Counted from the first letter of the stretch, positions 8,330 through 15,695 are shown. The stretch: 55,916 nucleotides of DNA from Candidatus Woesearchaeota archaeon (GCA_016214075.1 JACRPI010000020.1:1-55916), one strand, 5' to 3'. Program-made: numbers and translations. Notes: a model not told the origin generated them from the letters alone.

Positions 8330-8959
8330 CTAATGATGTCCGCCACCATGACCGCCGCCACTGTCTTCATAGGGCCAGTCTTCGCGCATCTTTGGCGTCA
8401 TCGCGCGAATAGTAAACGCTGCAATGACCAGAATCAAAATCATTCCTAATATCTTTGGATTAAATAATGTTGCGATGAGATTTTGTTGATAACTTGATGT
8501 CGCAGTACTTCCTTCGCCTGCTTCTGTTGCAGCATCACGAACCTCTGAAATATCTGCACTGTATCCAAGCAATTTCTGTCCAAACCCCGCGCCTAAGCCA
8601 AACAAAAGGATTATTATTCCTAACGCAAGAATTGTATATTGCAACGCGCTTGCATTTGCCATGACATTTTTGATTTGATCATCTGTCGCTCCAAACAGTT
8701 TGTATGCCATCAGAATGAAAATGACAAAAATAAACAAGACGGTAAACCATGGCGCAATCACTTGCACAACAGTTATTGCTTCTGTGGAAAATAAGAATAT
8801 CACTGCAATAAAAAAACCGATAAGCGCATGAAGAATTTTATTCTCTCCAAGGAATTTTGTGAACTGAAGAATTCCATAGATCATGACAAACACTAACACA
8901 AAGATAAAAATAGGAGAAAAATATTGTAAAAAACTAATGTTTAATGTTGGGGTAGCCAT
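8330..8959 (-). CDS. Small polytopic membrane protein, paralogue 1 (His-rich tail)
   Basis: A 209-residue protein with five or six predicted membrane helices (about residues 13-30, 40-60, 65-87, 103-127 and 167-187) and a hydrophilic, Gly/His-rich C-terminus, GGGHGGGHH. It shares size, helix layout and the small acidic/His tail with the next two upstream genes at 8966 and 9673; all start with a short amphipathic segment followed by a helix of the form LPF.L.F...F...... It is 6 bases downstream of paralogue 2, so they form an operon. Family function is not known to me. The repeated occurrence beside a TadA/TadC-like motor suggests a membrane part of that apparatus; the tail could bind metal. 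Confidence 0.7.
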   Translation of the reverse strand: MATPTLNISFLQYFSPIFIFVLVFVMIYGILQFTKFLGENKILHALIGFFIAVIFLFSTEAITVVQVIAPWFTVLFIFVIFILMAYKLFGATDDQIKNVMANASALQYTILALGIIILLFGLGAGFGQKLLGYSADISEVRDAATEAGEGSTATSSYQQNLIATLFNPKILGMILILVIAAFTIRAMTPKMREDWPYEDSGGGHGGGHH

Positions 8960-8965
8960 GGGAAT

Positions 8966-9565
8966 TTAATGATGGCCGCCGCCACCGCCTCCAAAGAGTT
9001 TTCCTACTTCGTCAAGCAAGCCTTTTGTTTTCGCAGCCGCATCCGCCGGCGTGTCTTCTTTCGTGACATACCAAATCACAATCGCGAACACTAAAATGAC
9101 AATGACCAATGTAATGGTGTCCTGCGCAAACCAATTGAACATAATATTGTTCCACCATCCTGCTGCGCCGCCAAAGATGTAAATGATTCCCGCGAACGCG
9201 GCAATCGCGATTCCTCCTGTGAGTGAACCGCCCATCCATTTTGCTTCGCCGCCAAGTAATCCAAGGAGAAGAAGTGCCATAACTACTGCAACAACAACAA
9301 TAGACACTTCAGGAAGCGCTTTGTTTAAGATTTCGACAAGATCATATCTTCCTGGATAGCTTCCTGTAATATGCGGGATGACGACTAACGCGGCAATGAT
9401 GAACGCAACCATAACGTTGAAGTTCTTTTTGCCCGCGCCAAGAATCTTTGTCTTTTGCAACATCGCAAAAAGGATAGTAAATATCAACAAGAACGGAAGC
9501 AACGCGTCTGTTAATCCATAGCTCTCCAATGTTCTGAATAAATCAACAAAATTATTTGCAGCCAT
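8966..9565 (-). CDS. Small polytopic membrane protein, paralogue 2 (His-rich tail)
   Basis: About 199 residues from the ATG at 9565 (MAANNFVDLFRTLE); an ATG at 9574 would add three residues. The lower start is preferred because a GAGGTG ribosome binding site lies upstream across a perfect hairpin that would bring it to the right distance. Helices are predicted near residues 22-40, 50-70, 87-107, 113-135 and 148-165. The tail GGGGGGHH resembles that of paralogue 1. The segment YGLTDALLPFLLIFTILFA matches YDVILPFILVFTLVFA in paralogue 3, showing that the three descend from one gene. Probably cotranscribed with paralogue 1 from the TATA box at 9653-9661. Confidence 0.7.
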   Translation of the reverse strand: MAANNFVDLFRTLESYGLTDALLPFLLIFTILFAMLQKTKILGAGKKNFNVMVAFIIAALVVIPHITGSYPGRYDLVEILNKALPEVSIVVVAVVMALLLLGLLGGEAKWMGGSLTGGIAIAAFAGIIYIFGGAAGWWNNIMFNWFAQDTITLVIVILVFAIVIWYVTKEDTPADAAAKTKGLLDEVGKLFGGGGGGHH

Positions 9566-9570
9566 CTTTT

Positions 9571-9600
9571 CCATTCTTTTTTAAGAATGGATTCACCTCT
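9571..9600 (-). promoter_or_regulatory. Ribosome binding site separated from start by a hairpin
   Basis: Reading the minus strand, GAGGTG (9598-9593) is followed by CCATTCTT-AAAA-AAGAATGG (9590-9571), a perfect 8-bp stem with a 4-base loop, then AAAAG and the ATG at 9565. With the hairpin folded, the effective distance from GAGGTG to ATG is about 8 bases, ideal for initiation; unfolded it is 27. An ATG at 9574 lies inside the stem and would be hidden when it is folded. Confidence 0.5.
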
Positions 9601-9652
9601 TTTCTCTTTTTTGGGAAATCCTCTTTCTTTATTGCATAATTGTACTTTACTA

Positions 9653-9661
9653 GTTTATATA
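9653..9661 (-). promoter_or_regulatory. TATA box for the two-gene membrane-protein operon
   Basis: TATATAAAC on the minus strand (9661-9653) is a strong archaeal TATA element. Transcription would start near 9630, leaving a leader of about 60 bases that includes the hairpin and GAGGTG site at 9571-9600. This is one of few clearly leadered promoters in the window. Confidence 0.5.
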
Positions 9662-9672
9662 CTTACTGCTGA

Positions 9673-10272
9673 CTAATGTGATCCATGCGATTCTGATTTG
9701 CCATGCTCTTCTTTCCCGCCTTTACTTGGTTCTCTGATAATGTAAAACATAAACCCAAGGACGACAACCATAAGGATAATTGAACTTACTGCTGTTGTAC
9801 TGTAGTTATCCACTAAAAATTCCATGATCCAGGTTAGGAATGATTGTCCAGATTCTGTCGGAATTGCGTACAGGAAAATTGCGAGGATACCGACAAACAT
9901 AATGACCATAAACATCATTTTCCAGCCGCTGCTGAGCAATACTTCCTCTTTTTCCGAATAAAAAATACCCACTAATAACAGGAAGAAAACACCGAGGAAA
10001 AGAAGGATCACAATATTTGGAAGCGCGCTGTTAATGAGAGATACTGCTTGCGATGACGCAATGACCAGAAACGCAATCACAAACGCGCTCATCGCGTTGA
10101 GATTTTTCTTAGGATAGGATTTTCCATTGACTTCTTCTGTTCCCAATACTTTTGTTCGTTCAAAGATCGCGAAAACAAGGGTGAAGACTAGAATAAATGG
10201 AAGAATGACATCATAGACTCCGAGTCTGTCAAAGAATTCTAAAACTTCCCTAAATGCAGATGTTGTTGCCAT
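9673..10272 (-). CDS. Small polytopic membrane protein, paralogue 3 (His-rich tail)
   Basis: About 199 residues from the ATG at 10272 (MATTSAFREVLEFFDRLGVY). A longer frame reaches 10362, but it would cross the divergent promoter and overlap the neighbouring gene, so it is rejected. Five helices are predicted (about residues 20-38, 55-77, 83-103, 112-132 and 153-175). The C-terminus, EEHGKSESHGSH, is again histidine-containing. The N-terminal YDVILPFILVFTLVFAIFERTKVLG aligns with paralogue 2 (LLPFLLIFTILFAMLQKTKILG), including the KTK.LG turn. It has its own promoter, a palindromic TATA box shared with translin on the other strand. Function unknown. Confidence 0.7.
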   Translation of the reverse strand: MATTSAFREVLEFFDRLGVYDVILPFILVFTLVFAIFERTKVLGTEEVNGKSYPKKNLNAMSAFVIAFLVIASSQAVSLINSALPNIVILLFLGVFFLLLVGIFYSEKEEVLLSSGWKMMFMVIMFVGILAIFLYAIPTESGQSFLTWIMEFLVDNYSTTAVSSIILMVVVLGFMFYIIREPSKGGKEEHGKSESHGSH

Positions 10273-10293
10273 ATCCGTCTGTTTTTGGAAAAC

Positions 10294-10305
10294 TTTATAT
10301 ATAAA
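10294..10305. promoter_or_regulatory. Palindromic TATA box serving two divergent leaderless genes
   Basis: TTTATATATAAA is a perfect 12-base palindrome, centred 27 bases from the ATG at 10272 on the minus strand and 25 bases from the ATG at 10324 on the plus strand. That is the normal distance from an archaeal TATA box to a leaderless start in both directions. One element therefore appears to drive both membrane paralogue 3 and translin; orientation would depend on flanking BRE sequences. Confidence 0.65.
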
Positions 10306-10323
10306 CCTTTCGATAATTGTCTT

Positions 10324-10932
10324 ATGTTCTCCAAGAAAAATTTTGAGAAAATCCGCAAGCAACTTACTGACTATTCAAAGCGGCGCGAACACATTATTAA
10401 ATCATCCAGAGACATTCTTCGTTTTTCCAAAATGGCGATTTCGTGCATTCATCGGCACGATCTTAAAGCAGCTGAAGAACATCTTGTTGCGGCGGAGAAG
10501 TTGCTGAAAGAAGTCAAAAAACTCGCTGTGCTTGACGCAGCGCTTTCTGTTCTTGGGGCGTATACTGTCGCGATCCAAGAATATGTTGAGGCGAAAACAT
10601 TTCTTCACTTTGTGAACACCAACACGCTTCTTGATTTGGATAGTTTAGGCGTTGAACCAGAAGACTATCTTATGGGGTTAAGCGATTTGACTGGTGAACT
10701 GGGAAGACGCGCTGTTTTGAAAACGATCAGCAAAAATTATGGCGATGTGCATATTGTTCGTGACTTTGTCGCAGGAGTTCATGATTTCTTTCTCACGCTT
10801 GATATGGGTAATGGTGATCTTCGTAAAAAATATGACGCGATCAAATGGAATCTTAAAAAGATAGAAGACATTATCTACGATATTGAAACAAAGCGGGGAA
10901 ACATCCAGCACAATGACAGTGAACACTCTTGA
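10324..10932 (+). CDS. Translin family RNA/ssDNA-binding protein
   Basis: A 202-residue all-helical protein from the ATG at 10324 (MFSKKNFEKIRKQL). A 13-residue upstream extension exists but lies in the promoter. The N-terminal basic helices (YSKRREHIIKSSRDILRFSK) and the signature EDYLMGLSDLTGELGRRAV are characteristic of archaeal translin, which assembles into octamers with an internal cavity that binds RNA or single-stranded DNA. In eukaryotes the TRAX subunit supplies ribonuclease activity; archaeal homologues are partly TRAX-like. Length is normal. The gene overlaps the start of the following hydrolase by 20 bases, implying coupled translation. Confidence 0.85.
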   Translation: MFSKKNFEKIRKQLTDYSKRREHIIKSSRDILRFSKMAISCIHRHDLKAAEEHLVAAEKLLKEVKKLAVLDAALSVLGAYTVAIQEYVEAKTFLHFVNTNTLLDLDSLGVEPEDYLMGLSDLTGELGRRAVLKTISKNYGDVHIVRDFVAGVHDFFLTLDMGNGDLRKKYDAIKWNLKKIEDIIYDIETKRGNIQHNDSEHS

Positions 10933-11578
10933 ATACAAATGGTTTGGCCATGCGTCAATTAAACTAATCGGCGAAAAAATCATCTACATTGATCCTTTTC
11001 AGATTCCCAAGACCTTTTCTGACGCAGATATTATTTTATGCACGCATGATCACTACGATCATTGCAGCATTGATGATATCAAAAAAGTCATGAAAGAAAC
11101 AACAACGCTTGTTTGCCCTCCAGATTGTTTAAGCAAATTCAAAGGGTTTTTGGTGAAAGAAGTTATTCCTGTTGAACCAGGGCAGGAGATTACTGTCAAA
11201 GGAATTTCTATTGAAACTATTCCCGCGTATAATGTCAATAAATTTCGCGCGCCCGGTATGCCTTTTCATCCTAAAGATAATTATTGGGTGGGATATGTGG
11301 TGACGATTGGCGGACTTCGCATTTATCATTCTGGGGACACAGACAAAATTCCTGAGATGAATTTGCTTCACGATATTGATCTCGCGTTTATGGCAGTGGG
11401 TGGAACATATACGATGACCGCATCTGAAGCTGTTGAAGCAGTGCTTTCGTTTCGACCAAAAAAAGCGCTCCCTATTCATTATGGTTCTGTTGTAGGAAGT
11501 GTGCAGGACGCAATTACTTTTCGTGAAGGTGTTAGTGTCCATAAAATAAAAAGTGACGTGATGAGCACGTTTAGTTGA
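10913..11578 (+). CDS. Metallo-beta-lactamase-fold hydrolase (UPF0173/UlaG-like)
   Basis: A 221-residue protein from the ATG at 10913 (MTVNTLEYKWFGHASIKL). The metal-binding motif CTHDHYDHC, a later D in YHSGDTDKIPEM, and the C-terminal histidine in ALPIHYGSVVG are all present, so it should bind two metal ions. The WFGHAS start and compact size place it with the UPF0173/L-ascorbate-6-phosphate-lactonase-like group, many of which are of unknown substrate in archaea. It overlaps translin by 20 bases, which could hint at nucleic-acid or nucleotide hydrolysis, though that is only context. Followed directly by a small membrane peptide gene. Confidence 0.85.
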   Translation: MTVNTLEYKWFGHASIKLIGEKIIYIDPFQIPKTFSDADIILCTHDHYDHCSIDDIKKVMKETTTLVCPPDCLSKFKGFLVKEVIPVEPGQEITVKGISIETIPAYNVNKFRAPGMPFHPKDNYWVGYVVTIGGLRIYHSGDTDKIPEMNLLHDIDLAFMAVGGTYTMTASEAVEAVLSFRPKKALPIHYGSVVGSVQDAITFREGVSVHKIKSDVMSTFS

Positions 11579-11591
11579 GAAGGTGAAAAAT

Positions 11592-11684
11592 ATGAAAAAA
11601 ACAAAAAAAATGTTATTATTTATTATTGGTTTATTTTCTGTGTTTCTTCTTTTTTGGTATACTTCTATCACTCCAAAGGGGTAA
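11592..11684 (+). CDS. 30-residue single-pass membrane peptide
   Basis: ATG at 11592 gives MKKTKKMLLFIIGLFSVFLL then FWYTSITPKG. The basic N-terminus and roughly 17 hydrophobic residues form one membrane helix. It is preceded by AGGTGAAAAAT, the same ribosome binding site style as other genes here, 13 bases after the hydrolase stop. No family is recognised. It may be a genuine small membrane peptide or a leftover signal-peptide fragment of a lost exported protein, since exported proteins follow immediately downstream. Confidence 0.5.
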   Translation: MKKTKKMLLFIIGLFSVFLLFWYTSITPKG

Positions 11685-11685
11685 A

Positions 11686-11695
11686 CTTTATAAAG
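11686..11695 (+). promoter_or_regulatory. TATA box of the paralogue-cluster operon
   Basis: CTTTATAAAG lies directly after the stop of the 30-residue peptide gene. Transcription would begin near 11715-11720, some 175 bases before the first start codon of the following operon. Such a long leader is exceptional here and contains the structured RNA described at 11737-11890. Confidence 0.55.
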
Positions 11696-11736
11696 AGATT
11701 TTGCTTTCTTTGTGTTAGTCATACTTTTAGTAGGAT

Positions 11737-11890
11737 GTGGGTTGGAGATGCTTACAAAGCAAAGCTTTGTGGCAACATTGATCTCTTCGAGTTCAATGTT
11801 AACAACCATGAACAATGAGCCGGGTTGGAGATAACAACCGTGAACAGATGAGTTCTAAAAACTACCATCTACGGAAACGTAGGGGGTAGT
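11737..11890 (+). promoter_or_regulatory. Structured 5' leader RNA, riboswitch-like candidate
   Basis: Several perfect helices can be drawn. GGTTG (11740-11744) pairs with CAACC (11803-11807) and encloses two hairpins: ACAAAGC-AAA-GCTTTGT (11754-11770), and AACATTGA/TCAATGTT (11774-11800) with CTC-TTC-GAG at its tip. A second unit, GGTTG-GAGATAA-CAACC (11823-11839), repeats the flanks of the first: both begin GGGTTGGAGAT and end AACAACC, then RTGAACA and ATGAG. A third hairpin, ACTACC..CTACG-GAAA-CGTAG..GGTAGT (11861-11890), has a GNRA loop and holds the GGGGGT segment just upstream of ATG 11895, so it could hide the ribosome binding site. The layout of a multi-helix domain followed by a start-site hairpin is that of a cis-regulatory RNA. 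It matches no class that I recognise. Confidence 0.6.
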
Positions 11891-11894
11891 GAAA

Positions 11895-12575
11895 ATGGAA
11901 CAAAAAAATATTGATGCTTTAGTTTTTATTGAAGAGCGTGAAGACGCGTATGTTCTCCATAATGTTTCTTATTTAGGAGTTCCTCATGATGTTGATGTTC
12001 GCAAGGCATTGTTAGAAAAGGTCGTGACACATACACTAGATGATTCGGTAAACTTAATAAAAGAACTTCCTTCTGGTCCGCTGTACTTTGCAGCTGCTCG
12101 TTCATTGTATGAAAATAAAGATCATCTTGATGCAAAGCAATGCAGACTCGTTGAAAAAGTAAGGAAGATGTTCGCTTCAGATATAAAACATGGTGTGATG
12201 ACAAGTACTCGCGTTACCTATAGTGCGAGGGGTTATGATAAGGTTACTCATGATGCGAGCTATCCAACAGAAAGAGTGATTGGCGCGGTAATTGTTTGTC
12301 CAAATGGTTATATTAATGATTCAAATTTTGGTTCTGTAACAGAAGCACTTCTTGGTGAAGCAGACACGCAGAAAATTGAAGCGGTTGGTCAATACATTAT
12401 TGGAAAACCTGCGTATTTGTGGCAGAGAAATAAGGAACCAATGCAAGATACTACGCTTGCGTTGGGGTTTGACGCCTATGATGGTAGGTTCGGCGTCAGT
12501 GCTAATATCGCCTTATACGGCAGCAACTGGCGTGCTCGCGGGATGGTCGCACGTCGCGCCGAAAATTCTCCATAG
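11895..12575 (+). CDS. Family A protein A0 (unknown function), first gene of cluster
   Basis: A 226-residue protein with no signal peptide; start taken at ATG 11895, as the in-frame GTG at 11889 lies in the leader hairpin. It is a divergent member of a family with four other members in this operon (13371, 14058, 17446, 22683). Shared features are a central segment of the form G.LYF/PY.WE..(R)SLY followed by a Q..LV/L helix (here LDAKQCRLVEKVRKMF), and a C-terminal block in which a hydrophobic strand precedes GS..(A)RG (here FGVSANIALYGSNWRARGMV). The C-terminus resembles that of 22683 (LGILYGSDGASRG). No catalytic motif or named family is recognised. The AYDGRFG tail suggests a beta-rich C-terminal domain. 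Confidence 0.65.
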   Translation: MEQKNIDALVFIEEREDAYVLHNVSYLGVPHDVDVRKALLEKVVTHTLDDSVNLIKELPSGPLYFAAARSLYENKDHLDAKQCRLVEKVRKMFASDIKHGVMTSTRVTYSARGYDKVTHDASYPTERVIGAVIVCPNGYINDSNFGSVTEALLGEADTQKIEAVGQYIIGKPAYLWQRNKEPMQDTTLALGFDAYDGRFGVSANIALYGSNWRARGMVARRAENSP

Positions 12576-12602
12576 GAAATGATGAGTATGAGGTAGTTGA
12601 AA

Positions 12603-13358
12603 ATGAAAACAAACAAGATAGTGGGATTACTTGGATTATTATTACCATCAACAGCGCACGCTGACGAATGGAAAATTTCAGACGCAGAACAATCTCTTTG
12701 TTATGAAACGACAACTCCTCTTGGCATCACCGCGTACGCGCTTCTTGATACAGGATCTCCTGTTGCTCTTGAAGCCATTTCTCTCTCCTCAACAAACGTT
12801 TGTTATGCTTTTCCTCGGGAAGAGACAGCAACCATTACTCTTACTGGAACCTACGGGAATACTTTACCTTTGCATAAAAAGAGATTTTATGTTTATCGTG
12901 GACAGCTCTATGAAGAACCGTTTACTCTGGAAAGCACTGTCGCGCCTTCACCTTCGCATACAAATACAGCTTATGTTTATGATGGAGAGCTCTCTGAAGA
13001 ACTGTTTATTGTGGCAAGCACAATCGCACCTTCCGCGCTTGCCATTACTCGAGATACTGTTTCATTTACTGATGATAATGCTTTACGAATGAAAGCGTAT
13101 GGTGTTATCTATGAACCTGGAACAGACACCTCTCATCACGTTGAATTGACAAAAATCACTGAAAATACTACGACCGCGACTTTTCTCATCCCAACAGACG
13201 ATGTTATCCGCACGCTTTCTCATTCTCCTGTTGGCAGTGTTTCAAGGTACTATGCTGTTGACAGAAATGGAAATCACTCTTTAACTTATATCTCTATGTC
13301 GGGAATGTTTTTCGCTTTCTCAGATTCATCGAAGAAGGAAAATCAAAGAAATGAATAA
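12603..13358 (+). CDS. Exported protein with repeated beta-rich modules (family B)
   Basis: A 251-residue protein starting at ATG 12603 after GGTAGTTGAAA. The N-terminus MKTNKIVGLLGLLLPSTAHA, preceded by two residues, is a classical signal peptide with cleavage expected after AHA. The mature part holds an N-terminal beta-rich region (about 25-95), a short stretch where YVYRGQLYEEPFTLESTVAP and YVYDGELSEELFIVASTIAP are tandem copies, and a C-terminal module (VSFTDDNALRMKAYGVIYEP through SRYYAVDRNGNHS). The D.NGN.S ending is reminiscent of Ig-like surface domains. The C-terminal module recurs in 14835, 18263, 19944 and, more weakly, 21715. Likely a surface-exposed or secreted protein; partner unknown. 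Confidence 0.7.
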   Translation: MKTNKIVGLLGLLLPSTAHADEWKISDAEQSLCYETTTPLGITAYALLDTGSPVALEAISLSSTNVCYAFPREETATITLTGTYGNTLPLHKKRFYVYRGQLYEEPFTLESTVAPSPSHTNTAYVYDGELSEELFIVASTIAPSALAITRDTVSFTDDNALRMKAYGVIYEPGTDTSHHVELTKITENTTTATFLIPTDDVIRTLSHSPVGSVSRYYAVDRNGNHSLTYISMSGMFFAFSDSSKKENQRNE

Positions 13359-13370
13359 TGGTGAATAAAA

Positions 13371-14051
13371 ATGGTTGAAACAGTTGTTTATGGTGGATTA
13401 GAATGGGAATTGTTTGCTCAGCGAGAGCGAGAACTTACTCGTTCGGAAAGAATTGCTGTTTTTTTTAGCGATGATTCAAAACTTCCAGAAAAAAGGGAAA
13501 TGACTGTTGAAAGACATCATCGACGACTTGCTGAATTACCAGCCATAAATAAATTGCCTGGTAATCTGAACTGGCGCGCGCCTTATATTTGGGAAGTAAA
13601 CAGATTACATATTGATGGACTCAGAAAAAGACTCAATCCTCAACAAATGCGCTTATGGCATGATATGTTTTCTCATGGCGTGGGAGAATGGTATGATCTG
13701 GGTATTTCTCGAGAACGAGATGTTCTTACTCTTCATTATTCTTCTCATTTAGACGATCTATCTCCAGTTAGGTATCGCGCTTCAATGCCTCTTCATCTTG
13801 AGGATTGTTTTCCGTCTCATGATTCATCGTATTCTCATCCTATTTCTAAAGCAACTCCTTTATTTACCAAGCTTTTGTATGATCGTCTTCCGGAACAGCT
13901 TCCTTCTGCGATACGTCAAGAACAAATTATTATTCCCTACGTAAGAAAGTCTATCTGTCCTGCCGGTCGCAAAGATGGCTATTGCATTGCTGTTGATGAG
14001 AGATTCGCCTCTCGCGGTGTTCGTGAACTGAAAAGTTATAGTGGTAGGTGA
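13371..14051 (+). CDS. Family A protein A1 (unknown function)
   Basis: A 226-residue protein without a signal peptide, closely related to the next gene; they share runs such as VYGGLEWEL, LPEKREMT, LNPQQMRLWHDMFSH and ASRGVRELKSYS. Conserved elements across family A are a WRAPY.WE motif near residue 64, an EWYD motif near 105, and a terminal CPAG..DGY.I..D..FASRGVR block. A WR.P..WE segment and terminal RG.R recall the sulfatase-modifying/DUF1566 (C-type-lectin-like) folds, but order and spacing differ, so this is only a hint. The stop codon TGA is part of the AGGTGA ribosome binding site of the following gene. Confidence 0.7.
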   Translation: MVETVVYGGLEWELFAQRERELTRSERIAVFFSDDSKLPEKREMTVERHHRRLAELPAINKLPGNLNWRAPYIWEVNRLHIDGLRKRLNPQQMRLWHDMFSHGVGEWYDLGISRERDVLTLHYSSHLDDLSPVRYRASMPLHLEDCFPSHDSSYSHPISKATPLFTKLLYDRLPEQLPSAIRQEQIIIPYVRKSICPAGRKDGYCIAVDERFASRGVRELKSYSGR

Positions 14052-14057
14052 ATAGAC

Positions 14058-14828
14058 ATGTTTGAGACAGTTGTTTATGGTGGTCTTGAGTGGGAATTGC
14101 TTGCTTCAAGAGAGAGGGAATTGACTTTTTGGGAACGTTTTGCGGTTTCTTTTGAACATAAAAGCGAACTCCCAGAAAAAAGGGAAATGACTTTTAGAGA
14201 ACATCATGAACGACTTGCTCAATTATCAGCCATACATAAATTGCCAGGCAGTGAATCATGGCGTGGACCTTATCTTTGGGAAGTCAACAGATTATACATT
14301 GATGGAGTACGAAACAGACTTAATCCTCAACAAATGCGCTTATGGCATGATATGTTTTCTCATGATATGGGAGAATGGTACGATATTGGTCTTTCTAAAC
14401 CAAAAGATGTTCTTATTCTTCATTATTCTTCTTTTTTAGACGCTCAATCTCAAATTACCTATCGCAAATCGATGCGTTTTCATGTCGAAGATTGTTTTAC
14501 GTCTGATGGTCGCAGAGGGGGCTCTCGGGGGAGTTGTTTAGGGTTTTCATATTTTCCTGTTTTTGACGCAACTCCGCTGTTTAGCATGTTTTTGTATAAT
14601 TGTTTTCCGGAACAGCTTCCCTGTCCGTTGCCAGGAGGGCGAGATTATATTCAGTTTCCAACTCCAGACTATAAAGATCTCGATGAAAAAAATGGATTTG
14701 CTCCTCTTTCTCTCCAGGAGCGCTCTCTTATTTTTCCTGCCGGTCATAAAGATGGCTATTGCATTGGTCTTGATGAGAAATTCGCATCTCGTGGTGTTCG
14801 TGAATTGAAAAGTTATAGTGATAGGTGA
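14058..14828 (+). CDS. Family A protein A2 (unknown function)
   Basis: A 256-residue tandem duplicate of the preceding gene, with identity concentrated in the first 130 residues and in the last 30 (CIGLDEKFASRGVRELKSYS). It differs by an insertion near residues 155-165 (GRRGGSRGSCLGFSYFP) and by a longer loop near 200. No signal peptide is present although neighbours are exported, so family A may act inside the cell or be surface-associated by another route. Its start lies 6 bases after the A1 stop, with the ribosome binding site AGGTGA made from that stop codon; the same arrangement follows at its own end. Confidence 0.7.
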   Translation: MFETVVYGGLEWELLASRERELTFWERFAVSFEHKSELPEKREMTFREHHERLAQLSAIHKLPGSESWRGPYLWEVNRLYIDGVRNRLNPQQMRLWHDMFSHDMGEWYDIGLSKPKDVLILHYSSFLDAQSQITYRKSMRFHVEDCFTSDGRRGGSRGSCLGFSYFPVFDATPLFSMFLYNCFPEQLPCPLPGGRDYIQFPTPDYKDLDEKNGFAPLSLQERSLIFPAGHKDGYCIGLDEKFASRGVRELKSYSDR

Positions 14829-14834
14829 ATAAAA

Positions 14835-15695
14835 ATGAAAACAAACACTTTAAGCTTAGTCGGACTGTTGTGCGCAACTGGTGTTGGCTGTACTGCTCAT
14901 AAAGAGATGCATGATTATGTTGAGCAAGTCAAACACAGTTCTGAAGATGTTGCTATTATTCCAAGTTCTACTGAAGTAGATGCAAAAGCTCTTGAGTATT
15001 TTCGAGAATTTGGCTACAACGATCCTCTTTTAGATATGACACCATTCTGTTTTGTTGATTACTATCAGCGTCCTTTTGTTCAAGATGCGGTAAAAGTAAC
15101 TCATGGAGGCTCTCTAATAGCTGTTTGGCGCCTACCAATCCTCTATGTCAAAGATGATAAACATGATCCTGTCGTGTTACCGATCTCTTCTTATAATAAT
15201 TGTAATACTGGTGTGCCTGCATACGATATTCCTGCCTATTTTCTTGAACAGCCTTCTTTTATTATTTATGATGAGCGGTTTGCTCGTGCTGAGCGGGACG
15301 TTCATGGTTTTGACACCGGCTTTTCGGAAACTTATTACACACTTGATGGATATATTTCTAAAAGTCCCTTTTTGTTAGATACCGAAAAAGCTCCTCGCAG
15401 TTTGGGTTTTTGGCTTGATAACACTCTGCAATTTCAGGATGACAATGTTATAGGAATAGAAGGATATGCCCTTGTTTCTGCTTCAGGTGAGCAACAGCTT
15501 ATTCATCTTTCTTCCTTGCCTTATGATAATAATGAGATCGTTTCATTCCGTGTCACAAATGATATTGTCTGCACTATGACTGGATTTTATGCTCTTGATA
15601 GAGATAAGAACAGTTCTGCTATTTATACCCCTTCTCCAGAGAGAAAGGCTCAAGCTTGTGAAAAAGTGGGGCAGGCATCGAAGACTAATAGGTGA
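14835..15695 (+). CDS. Putative exported lipoprotein with family B module
   Basis: A 286-residue protein. The N-terminus MKTNTLSLVGLLCATGVGC is a signal peptide ending in a lipobox-like VGC, so the mature protein may be lipid-anchored at C19. The middle (residues 60-170) is unlike the other members. The C-terminal 110 residues carry the family B module: DGYISKSPFLLDTEKAP, then FQDDNVIGIEGYALV, then TGFYALDRDKNSS, aligning with 12603, 18263 and 19944. Six cysteines are spread over the mature part. The gene follows A2 by 6 bases and uses an AGGTGA site formed by the A2 stop codon. Confidence 0.7.
   Translation: MKTNTLSLVGLLCATGVGCTAHKEMHDYVEQVKHSSEDVAIIPSSTEVDAKALEYFREFGYNDPLLDMTPFCFVDYYQRPFVQDAVKVTHGGSLIAVWRLPILYVKDDKHDPVVLPISSYNNCNTGVPAYDIPAYFLEQPSFIIYDERFARAERDVHGFDTGFSETYYTLDGYISKSPFLLDTEKAPRSLGFWLDNTLQFQDDNVIGIEGYALVSASGEQQLIHLSSLPYDNNEIVSFRVTNDIVCTMTGFYALDRDKNSSAIYTPSPERKAQACEKVGQASKTNR

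Noticed and set aside
11737-11820. Possible tRNA or C/D box sRNA in the leader
   Set aside because: No acceptor stem or CCA-compatible end, and no C (RTGATGA) and D (CTGA) box pair at proper spacing.
13371-14828. Assigning family A to formylglycine-generating enzymes or DUF1566
   Set aside because: The WR.P..WE and terminal RG.R hints are present, but order, spacing and the metal or cysteine residues of those families are missing.
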